A stretch of 56,954 bases of DNA from Steroidobacteraceae bacterium (GTDB lineage: Bacteria > Pseudomonadota > Gammaproteobacteria > Steroidobacterales > Steroidobacteraceae), in NCBI GenBank assembly GCA_019187495.1, contig JABAQN010000054.1:1-56954 (forward strand). The letters are read 5' to 3'. Numbering within the stretch: position 1 is the stretch's first letter; every line of letters starts with the position of its first letter. Positions 37,261 to 47,523 of the stretch are shown here, piece by piece. The notes beneath the pieces were generated by a model. The model saw only the letters and a list, made by a program, of their open reading frames with translations, was not told the origin of the DNA and made no database searches. The position numbers and the translations under genes are program-made.

Positions 37261-38009
37261 AGGCCGTGCTCGCGATTGGCGGCGGGCAATGGCGCGTCGA
37301 TCTCGCGCAGCCCGTCGACCTGTCGATGCCGATCGCCTTCGACGGTGGCGGCCCGCGGCATTTCGGTGCAACCCCGCCTCGCTCGCTGCCGTTCGCCGTC
37401 GGCGACTTCTCCGGTGAAGTGGAGAGCGGCGCGAGCTGCAACTGCCGCACCCTCACGCTGATCCCGCATTGCCACGGCACGCACACCGAGTGTGTCGCGC
37501 ACCTGACGCACGAGCCACTCGATGCCTGGCGGCTCGTGCCGGCGGCGCCGGTGCCCGCGGTGGTCGTCAGCGTCGCGCCGGTCGCGATCGGCGGCGATCT
37601 CGTCGTCACGCGTGCCGCGCTCGATGCGGCCTGGCCGCGCGCGACGACCGCGATCCGGCCGATCGCCCTGATCCTGCGCACCGCCTCTGAAACACGGGTG
37701 GCACCCTACATCGCCGCGGATGCCGCGGCGCTCGCCGTCGAGCGCGGCATCGCGCACGTCGTCGTCGATCTGCCTTCGCTCGACCGGACGCATGACGAAG
37801 GGCGCCTCGCGGCGCATCGCGTCTTCTTCGGCCTGCCGCCGGGAAGCCGCCGCCTCGCGGAGGCCACGCGCGCGTTCGCCACCGTGACCGAATTCGCCTC
37901 CATTCCCGGCGCGCTGCCCGATGGACCCTGCCTCCTCGCCTGGCAGGTACCGGCGATCGCAGGCGATGCCGTCCCGAGCAGGCCGCTCGCGTACCGGTTC
38001 GAACCATGA
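37257..38009 (+). CDS. kynB: Cyclase-family putative kynurenine formamidase (divergent)
   Basis: A 250-aa metal-dependent cyclase-fold hydrolase, by context the N-formylkynurenine formamidase. The usual HxGTHxD metal motif appears here as PHCHGTHTECVAH: the first His position is Cys if GTH is aligned, and the Asp is Glu. This is more like a separate subgroup than classical KynB. The start is a GTG at 37257 overlapping haaO; the stop overlaps kynU (ATGA). Substrate is inferred from the operon. Confidence 0.75.
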   Translation: MKAVLAIGGGQWRVDLAQPVDLSMPIAFDGGGPRHFGATPPRSLPFAVGDFSGEVESGASCNCRTLTLIPHCHGTHTECVAHLTHEPLDAWRLVPAAPVPAVVVSVAPVAIGGDLVVTRAALDAAWPRATTAIRPIALILRTASETRVAPYIAADAAALAVERGIAHVVVDLPSLDRTHDEGRLAAHRVFFGLPPGSRRLAEATRAFATVTEFASIPGALPDGPCLLAWQVPAIAGDAVPSRPLAYRFEP

Positions 38010-39256
38010 GCGACCGCGACGACTCACCGGGCCGGTTTCGCAGCCGCTTTGCGCTGCCGCGCGATGCCGCGGGCGAGCCGCTCGTCTACTTCTGCGGCCA
38101 TTCGCTCGGCCTGATGCCGCTCGCCGCGCGCGAGGTCGTCACCGAAGAGCTCGACAGCTGGGCGGCACTCGGCATCGAGGCACAGTTCTCGGGCAGGAGG
38201 CCGTGGGTCGAATACGCCGGGCAGGTCACCGCCGGCTTCGCGGCGCTCGCCGGCGCGCAGGCCCACGAAGTCGTGGCGATGAATGCGCTCACCGTGAACC
38301 TGCATCTGCTGCTGGCCTCGTTCTACCGGCCGCGCGGCGAGCGTCGCCGTGTCCTGATCGAGGCCGGTGCGTTCCCGTCGGACCGGCACGCGGTGGCCGC
38401 GCAAATCGCATGGCATGGCCTCGACCCGGGGGAATGCCTGTTCGAGCTCGCACCGCGGGGCGGCGAGGACCTGCTGCGTGAGGAGGACATCGAGGCCGCG
38501 ATCGGGCGCGCCGGCGATACGCTGGCGCTCGTCCTGTGGCCCGGCGTGCAATACCTCACGGGCCAGGCCTTCGACATTGCACGCCTCACAGGTGCAGCCC
38601 GACAGGCTGGCGCCGCGATCGGCTTCGATCTCGCTCATGCAATCGGCAACGTGCCGCTCGCGATGCACGATTCCGGCGCCGATTTCGCCGTGTGGTGCAG
38701 CTACAAGTACCTGAACGCCGGCCCCGGCGCGATTGGCGGCGCATTCGTCCATGAGCGCCATGCGCGGCGCGCGGATATGCCGCGGCTCTCGGGCTGGTGG
38801 GGCGTTGATCCCGACACGCGCTTTCGCATGGCGCACGGGTTCGAGTGCGCGCCGGGCGCAGCGGGCTGGCAGGTCAGCAATCCGCCGATTCTCTCGACCG
38901 CACCGCTGCTCGCGTCGCTGCAGTTGTTCGGGGAGGCGCGCCTGCCACTCCTGCGCCAGCAATCGATCGTGCTGACGCGCGCGCTCGAGTCGGAAATCGA
39001 TCGCTTGCCCACGGGTGAAGTCACGCTGGTGTCCCCCCGCGAGGCGTCAGCGCGCGGAGCCCAGCTGTCGCTGCGGGTGCGGGGCGCACGTGATCGCGGC
39101 CGGCGCGTCCACGCGGCGCTCGGCGCGCGCGGAATTGTCGGCGACTGGCGCGAGCCGGACATCCTGCGCATCGCGCCCGTGCCGCTCTACAACACGCTCG
39201 CCGAAGTGCGGCGCTGCGGCCAGGCGCTGCGCGAGGCGCTCGTGGCCGAACCATGA
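38006..39256 (+). CDS. kynU: Kynureninase
   Basis: PLP enzyme that splits kynurenine or 3-hydroxykynurenine to anthranilate or 3-hydroxyanthranilate plus alanine. The 416-aa protein begins with RFRSRFALP and YFCGHSLGLMP, has the Asp in FDLAHAIGN and the PLP lysine in CSYKYLNAGPG, and ends with EPDILRIAPVPLYNT. It overlaps both neighbours by 4 bases, so all four pathway genes are coupled. Confidence 0.96.
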   Translation: MSDRDDSPGRFRSRFALPRDAAGEPLVYFCGHSLGLMPLAAREVVTEELDSWAALGIEAQFSGRRPWVEYAGQVTAGFAALAGAQAHEVVAMNALTVNLHLLLASFYRPRGERRRVLIEAGAFPSDRHAVAAQIAWHGLDPGECLFELAPRGGEDLLREEDIEAAIGRAGDTLALVLWPGVQYLTGQAFDIARLTGAARQAGAAIGFDLAHAIGNVPLAMHDSGADFAVWCSYKYLNAGPGAIGGAFVHERHARRADMPRLSGWWGVDPDTRFRMAHGFECAPGAAGWQVSNPPILSTAPLLASLQLFGEARLPLLRQQSIVLTRALESEIDRLPTGEVTLVSPREASARGAQLSLRVRGARDRGRRVHAALGARGIVGDWREPDILRIAPVPLYNTLAEVRRCGQALREALVAEP

Positions 39257-40632
39257 GCGCAGCGCGCGCGCCGGTCAACGTCGTGGGCGGCGGCCTCGCC
39301 GGCGCGCTGCTCGCGATCGTGCTGGCGCGACGCGGCTTTCGCGTCGAAGTGTTCGAGCGGCGTGCCGATCCGCGCCTGCGGGCCGGGGAGCGCGGTCGCT
39401 CGATCAATCTCGCGCTCGCCGCGCGCGGCCTGCGCGGCCTCGCCGTCGCGGGTGTGGCGGCGCGCATCGCGCCGCTGCTCGTCCCGATGCGCGGTCGCCA
39501 CGTCCACGAGCACGACGGCAGCGGCGCGCTGCTCGCCTACGGCCAGGATGATTCCGAAGTGATCTACTCGGTGTCGCGCGAGGCACTCGGCCGCACGCTC
39601 ATCGAGGCCGCCGCGGCCGAGCCGGCGGTTACCCTGCATTTCGGCGCGGACTGTGTCGGAGTCGATCTTGCCCGCGACGCGTTGCTGTTCGGCGAAGGCG
39701 GCAAAGTGAGGCGTCGCGTGCCGCTCGCGCCGACGATCGCGACGGACGGCGCGGGATCGGCCGTGCGCGCCGCGCTCGCCGCCGCGGGTGCGTTGACGGT
39801 TCGCGAGGAAGTGCTGGCGCACGATTACCTCGAGCTGACGATTCCGCGGGATCGCGCGGCGGGCCTCGACCCGCACGCGCTGCACATCTGGCCGCGCGGC
39901 GGGTTCATGCTGATCGCGCTGCCGAACACGGACGGCAGCTTCACTGCGACGCTGTTCCTCGCGCGCGAAGGCTCGCCGTCATTCGCGGAACTCGTCGATG
40001 CGCCGGCGATCGTGGCATTCTTCCGGCGCGAGTTCCCCGCTGCCGTATCGCGCCTGCCGCAGCTCGTCGCGGAGTTTGCCGAGCATCCCCGCGGCCGGAT
40101 CGGAACGGTGTACTGCGATCCCTGGACGCTCGACGGCAAGGTGCTGCTGCTCGGCGATGCCGCGCACGCGATCGTGCCATTTCACGGCCAGGGCATGAAC
40201 TGCGCGTTCGAGGATGTCGCGGTGCTGGATTCGCTGCTCGCGACCCACGGTGATACCGCGGCGCTGTTCGCGGAGTTCGCGCGCGTCCGCCGCCCCGACA
40301 CCGATGCGATCGCGCAGATGGCGATCGAGAACTATCTCGAAATGCGCGACACGGTACGCGATCCCGTGTTCCAGCGGCGCAAGGCGCTCGGGGCCGCGCT
40401 CGAGCGTGCCTTCCCGGACCGCTTCATACCGCGCTACTCGATGGTGATGTTCCACCCCGAAATCAGCTATGCCGAGGCACTGCGGCGCGGCGCCGTGCAG
40501 CAGGAAATCCTCGCTGCGCTCGATGCCGCGGATCCCGGTCAGCAGCCCCGCGGTGGCGGCACGGACACCATCCCGCCCGGCGCCCGGGCGCTCATCGAGG
40601 CGCGGCTGGCCCCGATCGGCGTTCGAGCGTGA
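39253..40632 (+). CDS. kmo: Kynurenine 3-monooxygenase
   Basis: FAD-dependent hydroxylase converting kynurenine to 3-hydroxykynurenine. The 459-aa protein has the dinucleotide fold VVGGGLAGALLA, the GRSINLALAARG block and the FAD-binding GDAAHAIVPFHGQGMNCAFED. A C-terminal region after about residue 385 includes the substrate/redox domain and a Pro/Gly-rich tail. Its last 41 bases overlap the convergent folA. Confidence 0.96.
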   Translation: MSAARAPVNVVGGGLAGALLAIVLARRGFRVEVFERRADPRLRAGERGRSINLALAARGLRGLAVAGVAARIAPLLVPMRGRHVHEHDGSGALLAYGQDDSEVIYSVSREALGRTLIEAAAAEPAVTLHFGADCVGVDLARDALLFGEGGKVRRRVPLAPTIATDGAGSAVRAALAAAGALTVREEVLAHDYLELTIPRDRAAGLDPHALHIWPRGGFMLIALPNTDGSFTATLFLAREGSPSFAELVDAPAIVAFFRREFPAAVSRLPQLVAEFAEHPRGRIGTVYCDPWTLDGKVLLLGDAAHAIVPFHGQGMNCAFEDVAVLDSLLATHGDTAALFAEFARVRRPDTDAIAQMAIENYLEMRDTVRDPVFQRRKALGAALERAFPDRFIPRYSMVMFHPEISYAEALRRGAVQQEILAALDAADPGQQPRGGGTDTIPPGARALIEARLAPIGVRA

Positions 40633-41104
40633 TGAATTCCATCGCGTATGCGTGCTTCGCATCCGCCGCGTGGTGCTCACGCCGGATCTTGCGCCAGGTG
40701 CCCGGATCGAACGCCGGCAGGCGCGTATCGCCCTCGACGTCGGCATCGACGGCCGTCAGTTCGATGCGCTGCGCGTGGGGCAGCGCGAGCGCATAGACCT
40801 CGGCGCCACCGATCACCATCAGGCCGTCCCTTGCGTGCCCGAGCGCCTCCGCGAGCGAGTGCACGACCGTCGCGCCGTCCGCGCTGAACGACCGGTCGCG
40901 CGTCAGGACGAGATTCAGCCGCCCGGGCAGCGGTTTGCCGATCGATGCCCAGGTTCGACGGCCCATGAGGACCGCCCCGCCCATCGTCAGCGTCTTGAAG
41001 CGACGCAGGTCATCCGGCAGGTGCCAAGGCAGGCGGCCCTGCGCGCCGATCACGCCATTGCGCGCCCGCGCGACGACGAGCGTGACCGGCGGCGGCGGGT
41101 TCAC
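40592..41104 (-). CDS. folA: Dihydrofolate reductase
   Basis: NADPH-dependent reduction of dihydrofolate, which regenerates the THF consumed by ThyA. The 170-aa protein has VVARARNGVIG, GRLPWHLPDDLRRFK with the catalytic Asp, MGRRTWASIGKPLPGR and VIGGAEVYALA. The start is a GTG at 41104 that overlaps the stop of the SET-domain gene (GTGA). The run of Pro after the start is unusual. Convergent overlap with kmo of 41 bases. Confidence 0.95.
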   Translation of the reverse strand: MNPPPPVTLVVARARNGVIGAQGRLPWHLPDDLRRFKTLTMGGAVLMGRRTWASIGKPLPGRLNLVLTRDRSFSADGATVVHSLAEALGHARDGLMVIGGAEVYALALPHAQRIELTAVDADVEGDTRLPAFDPGTWRKIRREHHAADAKHAYAMEFITLERRSGPAAPR

Positions 41105-41601
41105 CGCTTCTTCGCCCGCTTCTTCGGGCGCTTCTTCGGCCGCTTGGCGGGCCACAGCATCGTGCCACGACACGCCGCGGCGCCGCAGCGGCACGCGAAC
41201 ACTTCGTCGACGTTCTCCGGGTCGTCGTCGTCTCGGCCGATCTGGTAGTCGTAGTTGAGCTCATCCCCGGGCTGGATGGTGCGGATCGCCTCGATGAACA
41301 CGCGCCGGTCCTCGATCACCGACTCGCAATTCGGGTCGCAGCCGTGATTGATGAAGCGGGCCTCGTTGCCGTCGACTCCCGCGTCGATCACGACGCCGCG
41401 ATCGACGATGAAGAGAAACGTGTGGCCATCGTCGGCGTCCTTCAGGTCGTAACGCGCATCGGCCACCTTGTGCGAGATGCGCTCGCCGAGATACTCGACG
41501 ATGCGCGTGCCCTTGCGGATCCGCCGTTTCGCGAACACGCCGAATCCGTGGACTTTCGAACGACGCACCGTGTAGAGGGGAGCCTTGCGGGCGACTGCCA
41601 T
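41101..41601 (-). CDS. SET-domain protein, putative lysine methyltransferase
   Basis: A 166-aa protein with a compact SET domain: SKVHGFGVFAKRRIRKGTRIVEYLGE, the cofactor motif FINHGCDPNCES, and ELNYDYQIGRDD. A post-SET motif follows (CRCGAAACRGTM), giving a CxC...C zinc site. The C-terminus is a basic tail of Lys/Arg with KRPKKRPKKR, suited to nucleic-acid or ribosome binding. The protein substrate is unknown; a bacterial ribosomal or DNA-binding protein is possible. It lies between thyA (9 bases) and folA (4-base overlap). Confidence 0.88.
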   Translation of the reverse strand: MAVARKAPLYTVRRSKVHGFGVFAKRRIRKGTRIVEYLGERISHKVADARYDLKDADDGHTFLFIVDRGVVIDAGVDGNEARFINHGCDPNCESVIEDRRVFIEAIRTIQPGDELNYDYQIGRDDDDPENVDEVFACRCGAAACRGTMLWPAKRPKKRPKKRAKKR

Positions 41602-41610
41602 GCGATTCCT

Positions 41611-42405
41611 TCAGACTGCGACCGGCGCCTTGATCGCCGGGTGGGGTTGATAATTGCGGACCTCGAAGTCCTCGTAACGGTAATCGAAGATCGACGCCGG
41701 CCGCCGCCGGATCACGAGCTCGGGCGGGGCGAGCGGCGTGCGCGCGAGCTGCGTATCGGCCTGCTCGAGATGATTGAGATAAAGATGGGTGTCGCCGCCC
41801 GTCCAGATGAACTCGCCGACCCCGAGATCGCACTGCTGCGCGAGCATGTGCGTGAGGAGCGCGTAGGAGGCGATGTTGAAGGGCACGCCGAGGAACAGGT
41901 CCGCGCTGCGCTGGTAGAGCTGGCAGGACAGGCGGCCGTTCGCCACGTAGAACTGGAACAGCGCGTGGCAGGGCTGCAGCGCCATGCGGTCGAGTTCGCC
42001 CACGTTCCAGGCGCTCACGAGGATGCGGCGCGAATCGGGCGTCGTGCGCAGCTGCTCCACCACGCGCGCAATCTGGTCGATGTGGCCGCCGTCCGGGGCC
42101 GGCCAGGAGCGCCACTGCCGGCCGTATACCGGGCCCAGCTCGCCCGCGGCATCTGCCCACTCGTCCCAGATCGTGACACCGTGCTCGCGCAGCCACGCAA
42201 CATTGGTATCGCCCCGCAGGAACCACAGCAGCTCGAGGATCATCGACTTCACGTGCACACGCTTCGTGGTCACGAGCGGAAAGCCGCGCGCGAGGTCGAA
42301 GCGCATCTGGCAACCGAACAGCGAACGCGTGCCGGTGCCCGTGCGGTCGGTCTTGTACGCACCGTCGTCGCGGACACGCCGCAGTAGGTCGAGATAGGCC
42401 TGCAT
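41611..42405 (-). CDS. thyA: Thymidylate synthase
   Basis: Makes dTMP from dUMP with methylene-THF. At 264 aa it is the E. coli length. It has [12 protein letters not shown], the catalytic Cys in [28 protein letters not shown] and the C-terminal KAPVAV. A minus-strand TATAAT lies 12 bases before the ATG. It forms an operon with the SET-domain gene and folA, so dTMP synthesis and DHF recycling are linked. Confidence 0.97.
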   Translation of the reverse strand: MQAYLDLLRRVRDDGAYKTDRTGTGTRSLFGCQMRFDLARGFPLVTTKRVHVKSMILELLWFLRGDTNVAWLREHGVTIWDEWADAAGELGPVYGRQWRSWPAPDGGHIDQIARVVEQLRTTPDSRRILVSAWNVGELDRMALQPCHALFQFYVANGRLSCQLYQRSADLFLGVPFNIASYALLTHMLAQQCDLGVGEFIWTGGDTHLYLNHLEQADTQLARTPLAPPELVIRRRPASIFDYRYEDFEVRNYQPHPAIKAPVAV

Positions 42406-42416
42406 GGGAGGGCGGA

Positions 42417-42444
42417 ATTATAGGTGAGGAATGGCGCCTGTCGG
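42417..42444 (-). promoter_or_regulatory. Promoter of the thyA-SET-folA operon
   Basis: Minus strand: CCGACA (42444-42439), 16-base spacer, TATAAT (42422-42417). The start point would be near 42410, only about 5 bases before the thyA ATG, so the leader is very short and no Shine-Dalgarno is present. Confidence 0.5.
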
Positions 42445-42511
42445 CGTTCGGCGTGCGTTCAGGTTGGCGGGGTAGAATATGCGCGTATCCTCAAATTGCA
42501 GGAATTCGACG

Positions 42512-43444
42512 ATGACCCAGCACAGTCCGGCCTTCCCCGTCACCCTCGTATTCACGGCTGCGGCACTGCTCGCCCTTGCCGGCTGCGGCGGCCCGGCGCC
42601 GGCGCCGACGGCACCCGCCGATTCGGCAGCCGCCACCGACACGGCGACCACGACCCAGTCGGGCCCCTCCGAGGCCGACCGGGCAGCGGAGCTCGCGGCG
42701 CGGGAACAGGACCTCGCCACGCGCGAGAACGAGCTCGCGAAGAAGGAGCTCGACCAGCGCGAGCAGGAACTGGCGCGCCAGCAGGCGGATCTCGCCGCAC
42801 AGCAGGCGGCGCTTGCGAAAGAAGCCGCGGCCGCGAAGGCGGCGGCAAAGGCCGCCAGTGCAGCCAAACCGTCGAACAGGCCGACACAGACCGCCTCGAC
42901 GGCGAAGCCGGTGAAACCGGCGCCGGTGAGGCTCGTCGTGCCGGCAGGCACGAACCTCACGATGGCGCTGTCCGCGCCGATCTCGACCAAGACCGCCCGC
43001 GTCGGCGACGGCTTCGGCGCGCTCGTGGTGTCCGACATCATGGTCGGCAACCGTGTCGCCATTCCGGCCGGCTCGCACGTCTCGGGCTCGGTGACCAACG
43101 TCGTGTCGGGCAGCAACAAGATCGGCGGCCTGCCGACACTGGCGCTGCGGTTCGATACCCTGCACCTGCCTGACGGCCAGCAGATCGCGCTGAATGGCGA
43201 CCTGGTGCAGCAGGGTCGCAGCGACACCGGCGCCGACACGGCCAAGATCCTGGGCGGAGCCGCCGCGGGCGCCGTGATCGGCCATCAGGTCAAGAACAAC
43301 GACAAGGGCAAAGTGATCGGTGCCCTGCTCGGCGGCGCCGCCGGTGCGCTCGCGGCGAAAAAGACCGGTGCGGAAGTGGAACTCGCGCAGGACTCGACGC
43401 TGACGATCGCGACCGGCGCACCGATCGAGGTGACGGTCCGCTAA
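42512..43444 (+). CDS. Lipoprotein with coiled coil and glycine-zipper domain
   Basis: A 310-aa protein from the ATG at 42512 (AGGA before it). It has a lipobox (LLALAGCGG), then about residues 50-120 form a highly charged Ala/Glu/Gln coiled coil (LAAREQDLATRENELAKKELD). A beta domain follows (VPAGTNLTMALSAPISTKTARVGD), then a glycine-zipper segment (ILGGAAAGAVIGHQ; VIGALLGGAAGALAAKK). Probably envelope-located. TAGAAT at 42473-42478 could be its -10. Exact role unknown. Confidence 0.78.
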   Translation: MTQHSPAFPVTLVFTAAALLALAGCGGPAPAPTAPADSAAATDTATTTQSGPSEADRAAELAAREQDLATRENELAKKELDQREQELARQQADLAAQQAALAKEAAAAKAAAKAASAAKPSNRPTQTASTAKPVKPAPVRLVVPAGTNLTMALSAPISTKTARVGDGFGALVVSDIMVGNRVAIPAGSHVSGSVTNVVSGSNKIGGLPTLALRFDTLHLPDGQQIALNGDLVQQGRSDTGADTAKILGGAAAGAVIGHQVKNNDKGKVIGALLGGAAGALAAKKTGAEVELAQDSTLTIATGAPIEVTVR

Positions 43445-43451
43445 CGCAGGA

Positions 43452-44246
43452 TCACGCCGCGCGATTGCCCGAAGGCTCGCGCCGCGTGTAGGCGTACCCG
43501 AGCAGCACGATGCCGGCCAGCAGCATCGGCAGCGAGAGCAACTGGCCCATCGTGAGCCAGCTGCCCGCGAAATAGCCGATCTGCTGGTCGGGCACGCGCC
43601 AGAACTCGACCAGCATGCGCGCGAGGCTGTACATCACGAGGAAGAGCCCCGAAGGCGCGAGCCGCGGGCGCGGCTTCATCGTGAACCACCAGAGCACGGC
43701 GAAGAGCAGCAGGCCCTCGAGCGCCGCCTCGTACAACTGCGTCGCATGGCGGACTTCGCCGTCGACCCGGAATCCCCACGGCACGGTGGTCACGCGGCCC
43801 CACAGTTCGCCGTTGATGAAATTGCCGATGCGCCCGGCAAAAAGGCCGAGCCCCGGCAGCGGCGCCATGAAATCGAAAACGTCCGCCACGCGGCGCCTGC
43901 GCCGCCAGGCGAAGAGCGCCACCGCGACCAGCACACCGATCAGGCCGCCATGGAACGACATGCCGCCCTGGGTGATCTTGAACGGGTAGAGAGGATCCTC
44001 GGCCCAGTAGCCGAGCCCGTAGAACAGCACGTAGCCGATCCGCCCGCCGAGGATCACGCCGAGCATCGCGAAGAAGATCACGTCGTCGACGTCCTGCGCC
44101 TTCCAGGTCGACCCGGGGCGCGCCGCGCGGCGACGGGCGAGCCACCACGCCGCGACGAAGCCGACGAGATACATGATGCCGTACCAATGGACCTTCACGG
44201 GTCCGAGCTGGAACGCGATCGGATCGAAACCGGGATACTGGATCAT
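43452..44246 (-). CDS. lgt: Prolipoprotein diacylglyceryl transferase
   Basis: Attaches diacylglycerol to the lipobox Cys of prolipoproteins in the inner membrane. The 264-aa protein has about seven membrane helices, the HWYGIMYLVGF start region, the Lgt signature GRIGNFINGELWGR and GGMSFHGGLIG with the essential His. It would process the several lipoproteins in this window (RlpA and three unknowns). It ends 7 bases from the convergent lipoprotein gene. Confidence 0.95.
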   Translation of the reverse strand: MIQYPGFDPIAFQLGPVKVHWYGIMYLVGFVAAWWLARRRAARPGSTWKAQDVDDVIFFAMLGVILGGRIGYVLFYGLGYWAEDPLYPFKITQGGMSFHGGLIGVLVAVALFAWRRRRRVADVFDFMAPLPGLGLFAGRIGNFINGELWGRVTTVPWGFRVDGEVRHATQLYEAALEGLLLFAVLWWFTMKPRPRLAPSGLFLVMYSLARMLVEFWRVPDQQIGYFAGSWLTMGQLLSLPMLLAGIVLLGYAYTRREPSGNRAA

Positions 44247-44256
44247 GCGTGGCAGT

Positions 44257-45438
44257 CTAGCCGGTCACGACCCGGCAGAAGAAAGCTTTCAGGTAACGCG
44301 TCTCGGGGATCGCCGGATGCGCGGGATGGTCGGGCGCCTGGCCACCGACCGCCAGGACCTGCACGAAGCGCGATACGTGGCGCGCCGCGCCCTGGATGGC
44401 CGCGAGCAGATCGGCTTCGGCGAGGTGCCACGAGCATGAACAGGATACGAGCAATCCTTCGTCGTCGAGCAGGCGCAGCGCAAGCTGATTGAGCTTGCGG
44501 TAGGCCGCCTGCGCCTTCGGCAGGTCCTTGCGCCGCTTGGCGAAGGCCGGCGGGTCGAGCACGATCGCATCGAAACGACGCCCCGCTGTCACGAGCGCCT
44601 CCAGCACCTCGAACGCATCGCCCTTCAACGTCTCGAGCGCGTAGCCGTGCCGTTGCGCATTGGCACGCGCAGACTCCAGCGCACCCGCCGAGGCATCGAC
44701 GCAGGCGGCCTCCCGCGCCCCGGCCGACAGCGCGGCGATCGCCCAGGCGCCGGCGTACGAACACACATCGAGCACCCGCGCATCGCGTGGCAGCAGCTCG
44801 CGCCAGCGCGCCCGGTTTGCGGCCTGGTCGTAGAACCAGCCGGTCTTCTGCCCCTCACCGAGCGGCGCGCCGAAGGCCACGCCGTTCTCGACGAGTTCCA
44901 GCGCCGTGGGCAGCGCACCGAATGCCACCGACAGTTCCTTCGGCAACTTCTCCAGGTCGCGCGCCGCCGAGTCGTTCTTCCAGATGAGCGCCCGCGGTGC
45001 GATGACCTCACGGACCGCAGCCTCGATCGCAGCACGCCGGGCTTCCATCCCGGCGGTGGCGATCTGGCCCACCAGCACGTCACCGTACCGATCGATGATC
45101 AGCCCGGGCAACTCGTCGGATTCGCCGAATACGAGCCGGTAGTGCGGGGTCGGATAAAGCCGTGCGCGCAGGCGCTGCGCACGCCCGATGCGCGAGGCGA
45201 AAAACGCGGCATCGGGCTCGCTCCGCTCGTCACGCGACAGCAGGCGCGCGCAGATGAGCGCGTGCGGATTGACGTAACCGTAGCCGAGGAACGCGCCGCG
45301 ATCCGACACGATGCGCGCTGTGGCGGCGGGCGAAAATTCCGCGAACGGCGTCGCGGCCACATCCACCTCGTTGCTGAAGATCCACGCGTGCCCCGCCCGC
45401 AGCCGCCGGTCCTCACCCTTTTTCAAGCGCAGTTCCAT
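44257..45438 (-). CDS. rlmI: Class I SAM-dependent rRNA methyltransferase, RlmI-like
   Basis: Likely methylates C5 of a 23S rRNA cytosine (C1962 in E. coli). The 393-aa protein has an N-terminal PUA domain ([21 protein letters not shown]), a central EEHUD-like part and a Rossmann methyltransferase domain ([16 protein letters not shown]; catalytic-loop LDPPAFAKR). The C-terminal SCSCSWHL holds the catalytic Cys region. It is divergent from the DUF255 gene across 18 bases. Confidence 0.88.
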   Translation of the reverse strand: MELRLKKGEDRRLRAGHAWIFSNEVDVAATPFAEFSPAATARIVSDRGAFLGYGYVNPHALICARLLSRDERSEPDAAFFASRIGRAQRLRARLYPTPHYRLVFGESDELPGLIIDRYGDVLVGQIATAGMEARRAAIEAAVREVIAPRALIWKNDSAARDLEKLPKELSVAFGALPTALELVENGVAFGAPLGEGQKTGWFYDQAANRARWRELLPRDARVLDVCSYAGAWAIAALSAGAREAACVDASAGALESARANAQRHGYALETLKGDAFEVLEALVTAGRRFDAIVLDPPAFAKRRKDLPKAQAAYRKLNQLALRLLDDEGLLVSCSCSWHLAEADLLAAIQGAARHVSRFVQVLAVGGQAPDHPAHPAIPETRYLKAFFCRVVTG

Positions 45439-45456
45439 TCACGTATTCTAGCCGAC

Positions 45457-47523
45457 ATGCCGAATGCCCTCGTCCGCGAAACGAGTCCCTACCTGCTGCA
45501 GCACGCGGACAATCCCGTCGACTGGTATCCATGGGGTGAGGAAGCGCTCGCGCTCGCACGCGCGAGCGGCAAGCCCATCCTGCTGTCGATCGGTTACTCG
45601 GCGTGCCACTGGTGCCACGTGATGGCCCACGAATCCTTCGAAGACCCGGCGACCGCACGGGTGATGAACGAACTGTTCGTCAACGTGAAGGTCGATCGCG
45701 AGGAGCGCCCCGATCTCGATCGCATCTACCAGATTGCACAACAGATGCTGACGCAGCGCAGTGGCGGCTGGCCGCTCACCATGTTCCTCGCGCACGATGA
45801 CCAGCGACCGTTCTTCGGCGGCACCTACTTCCCGCCGCAGGCGCGCTTCGGCATGCCCGCGTTCCGGGATGTCCTCACGCGCGTGGCCGCGTACTACCGC
45901 GAGCATCGCGACGACCTGCATCGCCAGAACGACGCACTGATGGAAGCGTTTGCGACACTCGAGTCACCGCCGGCCGATGCGGCCGTCGCCCTGACCGACG
46001 CGCCGCTCGTCGCGTGTCGCGAACAGCTCGAGCGCTCCTTCGACCGCGCGCATGGCGGCTTCGGCGGCGCACCGAAGTTCCCGCACCCGACGACGCTCGA
46101 GCGGCTGATGCGCGACTGGCACGCGACTGCTGCGACGCCGGAGCCCGACCTGCACGCGCTCTTCATGGCGACGCTCACGCTGACGCGAATGGCCGAGGGC
46201 GGCCTCTTCGATCACCTCGCGGGCGGGTTTTCCCGCTACAGCGTGGATGCCGAGTGGATGATTCCGCATTTCGAGAAAATGCTCTACGACAACGGCGCGC
46301 TGCTCGCGAACTACGCGACCGCGGCGATCGCGACCGGCGAGCCGCTCTTTGCGCGTACCGCCGCGGGAACCGCGGCCTGGATGCTGGACGACCTGCAATC
46401 GCCGGACGGCGGCTTCTACTCGAGTCGCGACGCCGATTCGGAGGGCCACGAGGGCCGCTACTACGTCTGGACGCCGAACGAAGCGCAGGCGGCCCTCGAT
46501 GATCGCGAGTTCGCCGTGTTCGCCGCGCGTTTCGGCCTCGACCGTGCACCGAATTTCGAGGGCGCGTGGCATCTGCACGCGTATCGCAGCGTCGAGGATA
46601 TTGCTGCCGGGCGTGGCGAGGCCGTCGACACGGTCCAGGCAACGATCGATACGGCGCGCCGCAAGCTGCTCGCCGTGCGCGGGCGGCGCGTCCCGCCGGC
46701 CCGTGACGAGAAGATCCTCACGGGCTGGAACGCACTCGCAATCCGCGGGCTCGCGATCGCGGCACGCGCGCTCGAACAGCCCTCCCTCGCCGATGCGGCG
46801 ACCCGGGCGCTCGATGCCGTTCGCCGCACGCTGTGGCGAGATGGCCGGCTGCTCGCCACCAGCCGGGACGGTCGCGCGCACCTGAATGCCTATCTCGACG
46901 ACTATGCGCTGCTCGCCGATGCGACCCTCGAGCTGTTGCAGACCCGGTGGCGCACCGAAGACCTCGCCTTCGTCCGCGACCTCCTCGAGGCACTGCTTGC
47001 GCACTTCGAGGATCGCGCGGCAGGCGGCTTCTGGTTCACCTCACATGACCACGAGACCCTGATTCATCGCTCGAAGAGCTTCTCGGACGACGCGACACCG
47101 AACGGCAACGGGATCGCCGCGATCGTGCTGCAGCGCGCGGGTTACCTGCTCGGTGAACCACGCTGGCTCCTCGCCGCCGAACGCACGCTCCGTGCCGGCT
47201 GGAGCGGCGTATCGCGCCAGCCGCAGGCGCACACCTCGATGCTCACGGCGCTCGAGGAATTCCTGCACGCTCCCGAGATCGTGATCCTTCGTGGCGCTGC
47301 GACGGACATCGCGCCCTGGCAGCGTGAACTGGCGCGGCTCTATGCACCACGGCGCCTCGTGTTCGCGATTCCCGCCGGGGTCGCCGACCTGCCTGCGGCG
47401 CTCGCAGGCAAGGCGCCGCGCAACCGGCCGGTCGCCTACGTCTGCCGTGGCGCCACCTGCAGCGCGCCGCTCGAGGATCTCAGTGCGCTGCTGCGGAACC
47501 TGCGGCTCGCGCTGGCGTCCTGA
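45457..47523 (+). CDS. DUF255 thioredoxin-fold protein (YyaL/SSP411 family)
   Basis: A 688-aa two-part protein. Residues about 1-165 are a thioredoxin-like domain with [18 protein letters not shown] (C50-x-x-C53). The remainder is an (alpha/alpha)6 barrel like those of GlcNAc 2-epimerases and glycosidases ([45 protein letters not shown]). The function of this widespread family is not settled. The start [23 protein letters not shown] is typical. Its end overlaps the RidA-like gene by 44 bases. Confidence 0.92.
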   Translation: MPNALVRETSPYLLQHADNPVDWYPWGEEALALARASGKPILLSIGYSACHWCHVMAHESFEDPATARVMNELFVNVKVDREERPDLDRIYQIAQQMLTQRSGGWPLTMFLAHDDQRPFFGGTYFPPQARFGMPAFRDVLTRVAAYYREHRDDLHRQNDALMEAFATLESPPADAAVALTDAPLVACREQLERSFDRAHGGFGGAPKFPHPTTLERLMRDWHATAATPEPDLHALFMATLTLTRMAEGGLFDHLAGGFSRYSVDAEWMIPHFEKMLYDNGALLANYATAAIATGEPLFARTAAGTAAWMLDDLQSPDGGFYSSRDADSEGHEGRYYVWTPNEAQAALDDREFAVFAARFGLDRAPNFEGAWHLHAYRSVEDIAAGRGEAVDTVQATIDTARRKLLAVRGRRVPPARDEKILTGWNALAIRGLAIAARALEQPSLADAATRALDAVRRTLWRDGRLLATSRDGRAHLNAYLDDYALLADATLELLQTRWRTEDLAFVRDLLEALLAHFEDRAAGGFWFTSHDHETLIHRSKSFSDDATPNGNGIAAIVLQRAGYLLGEPRWLLAAERTLRAGWSGVSRQPQAHTSMLTALEEFLHAPEIVILRGAATDIAPWQRELARLYAPRRLVFAIPAGVADLPAALAGKAPRNRPVAYVCRGATCSAPLEDLSALLRNLRLALAS

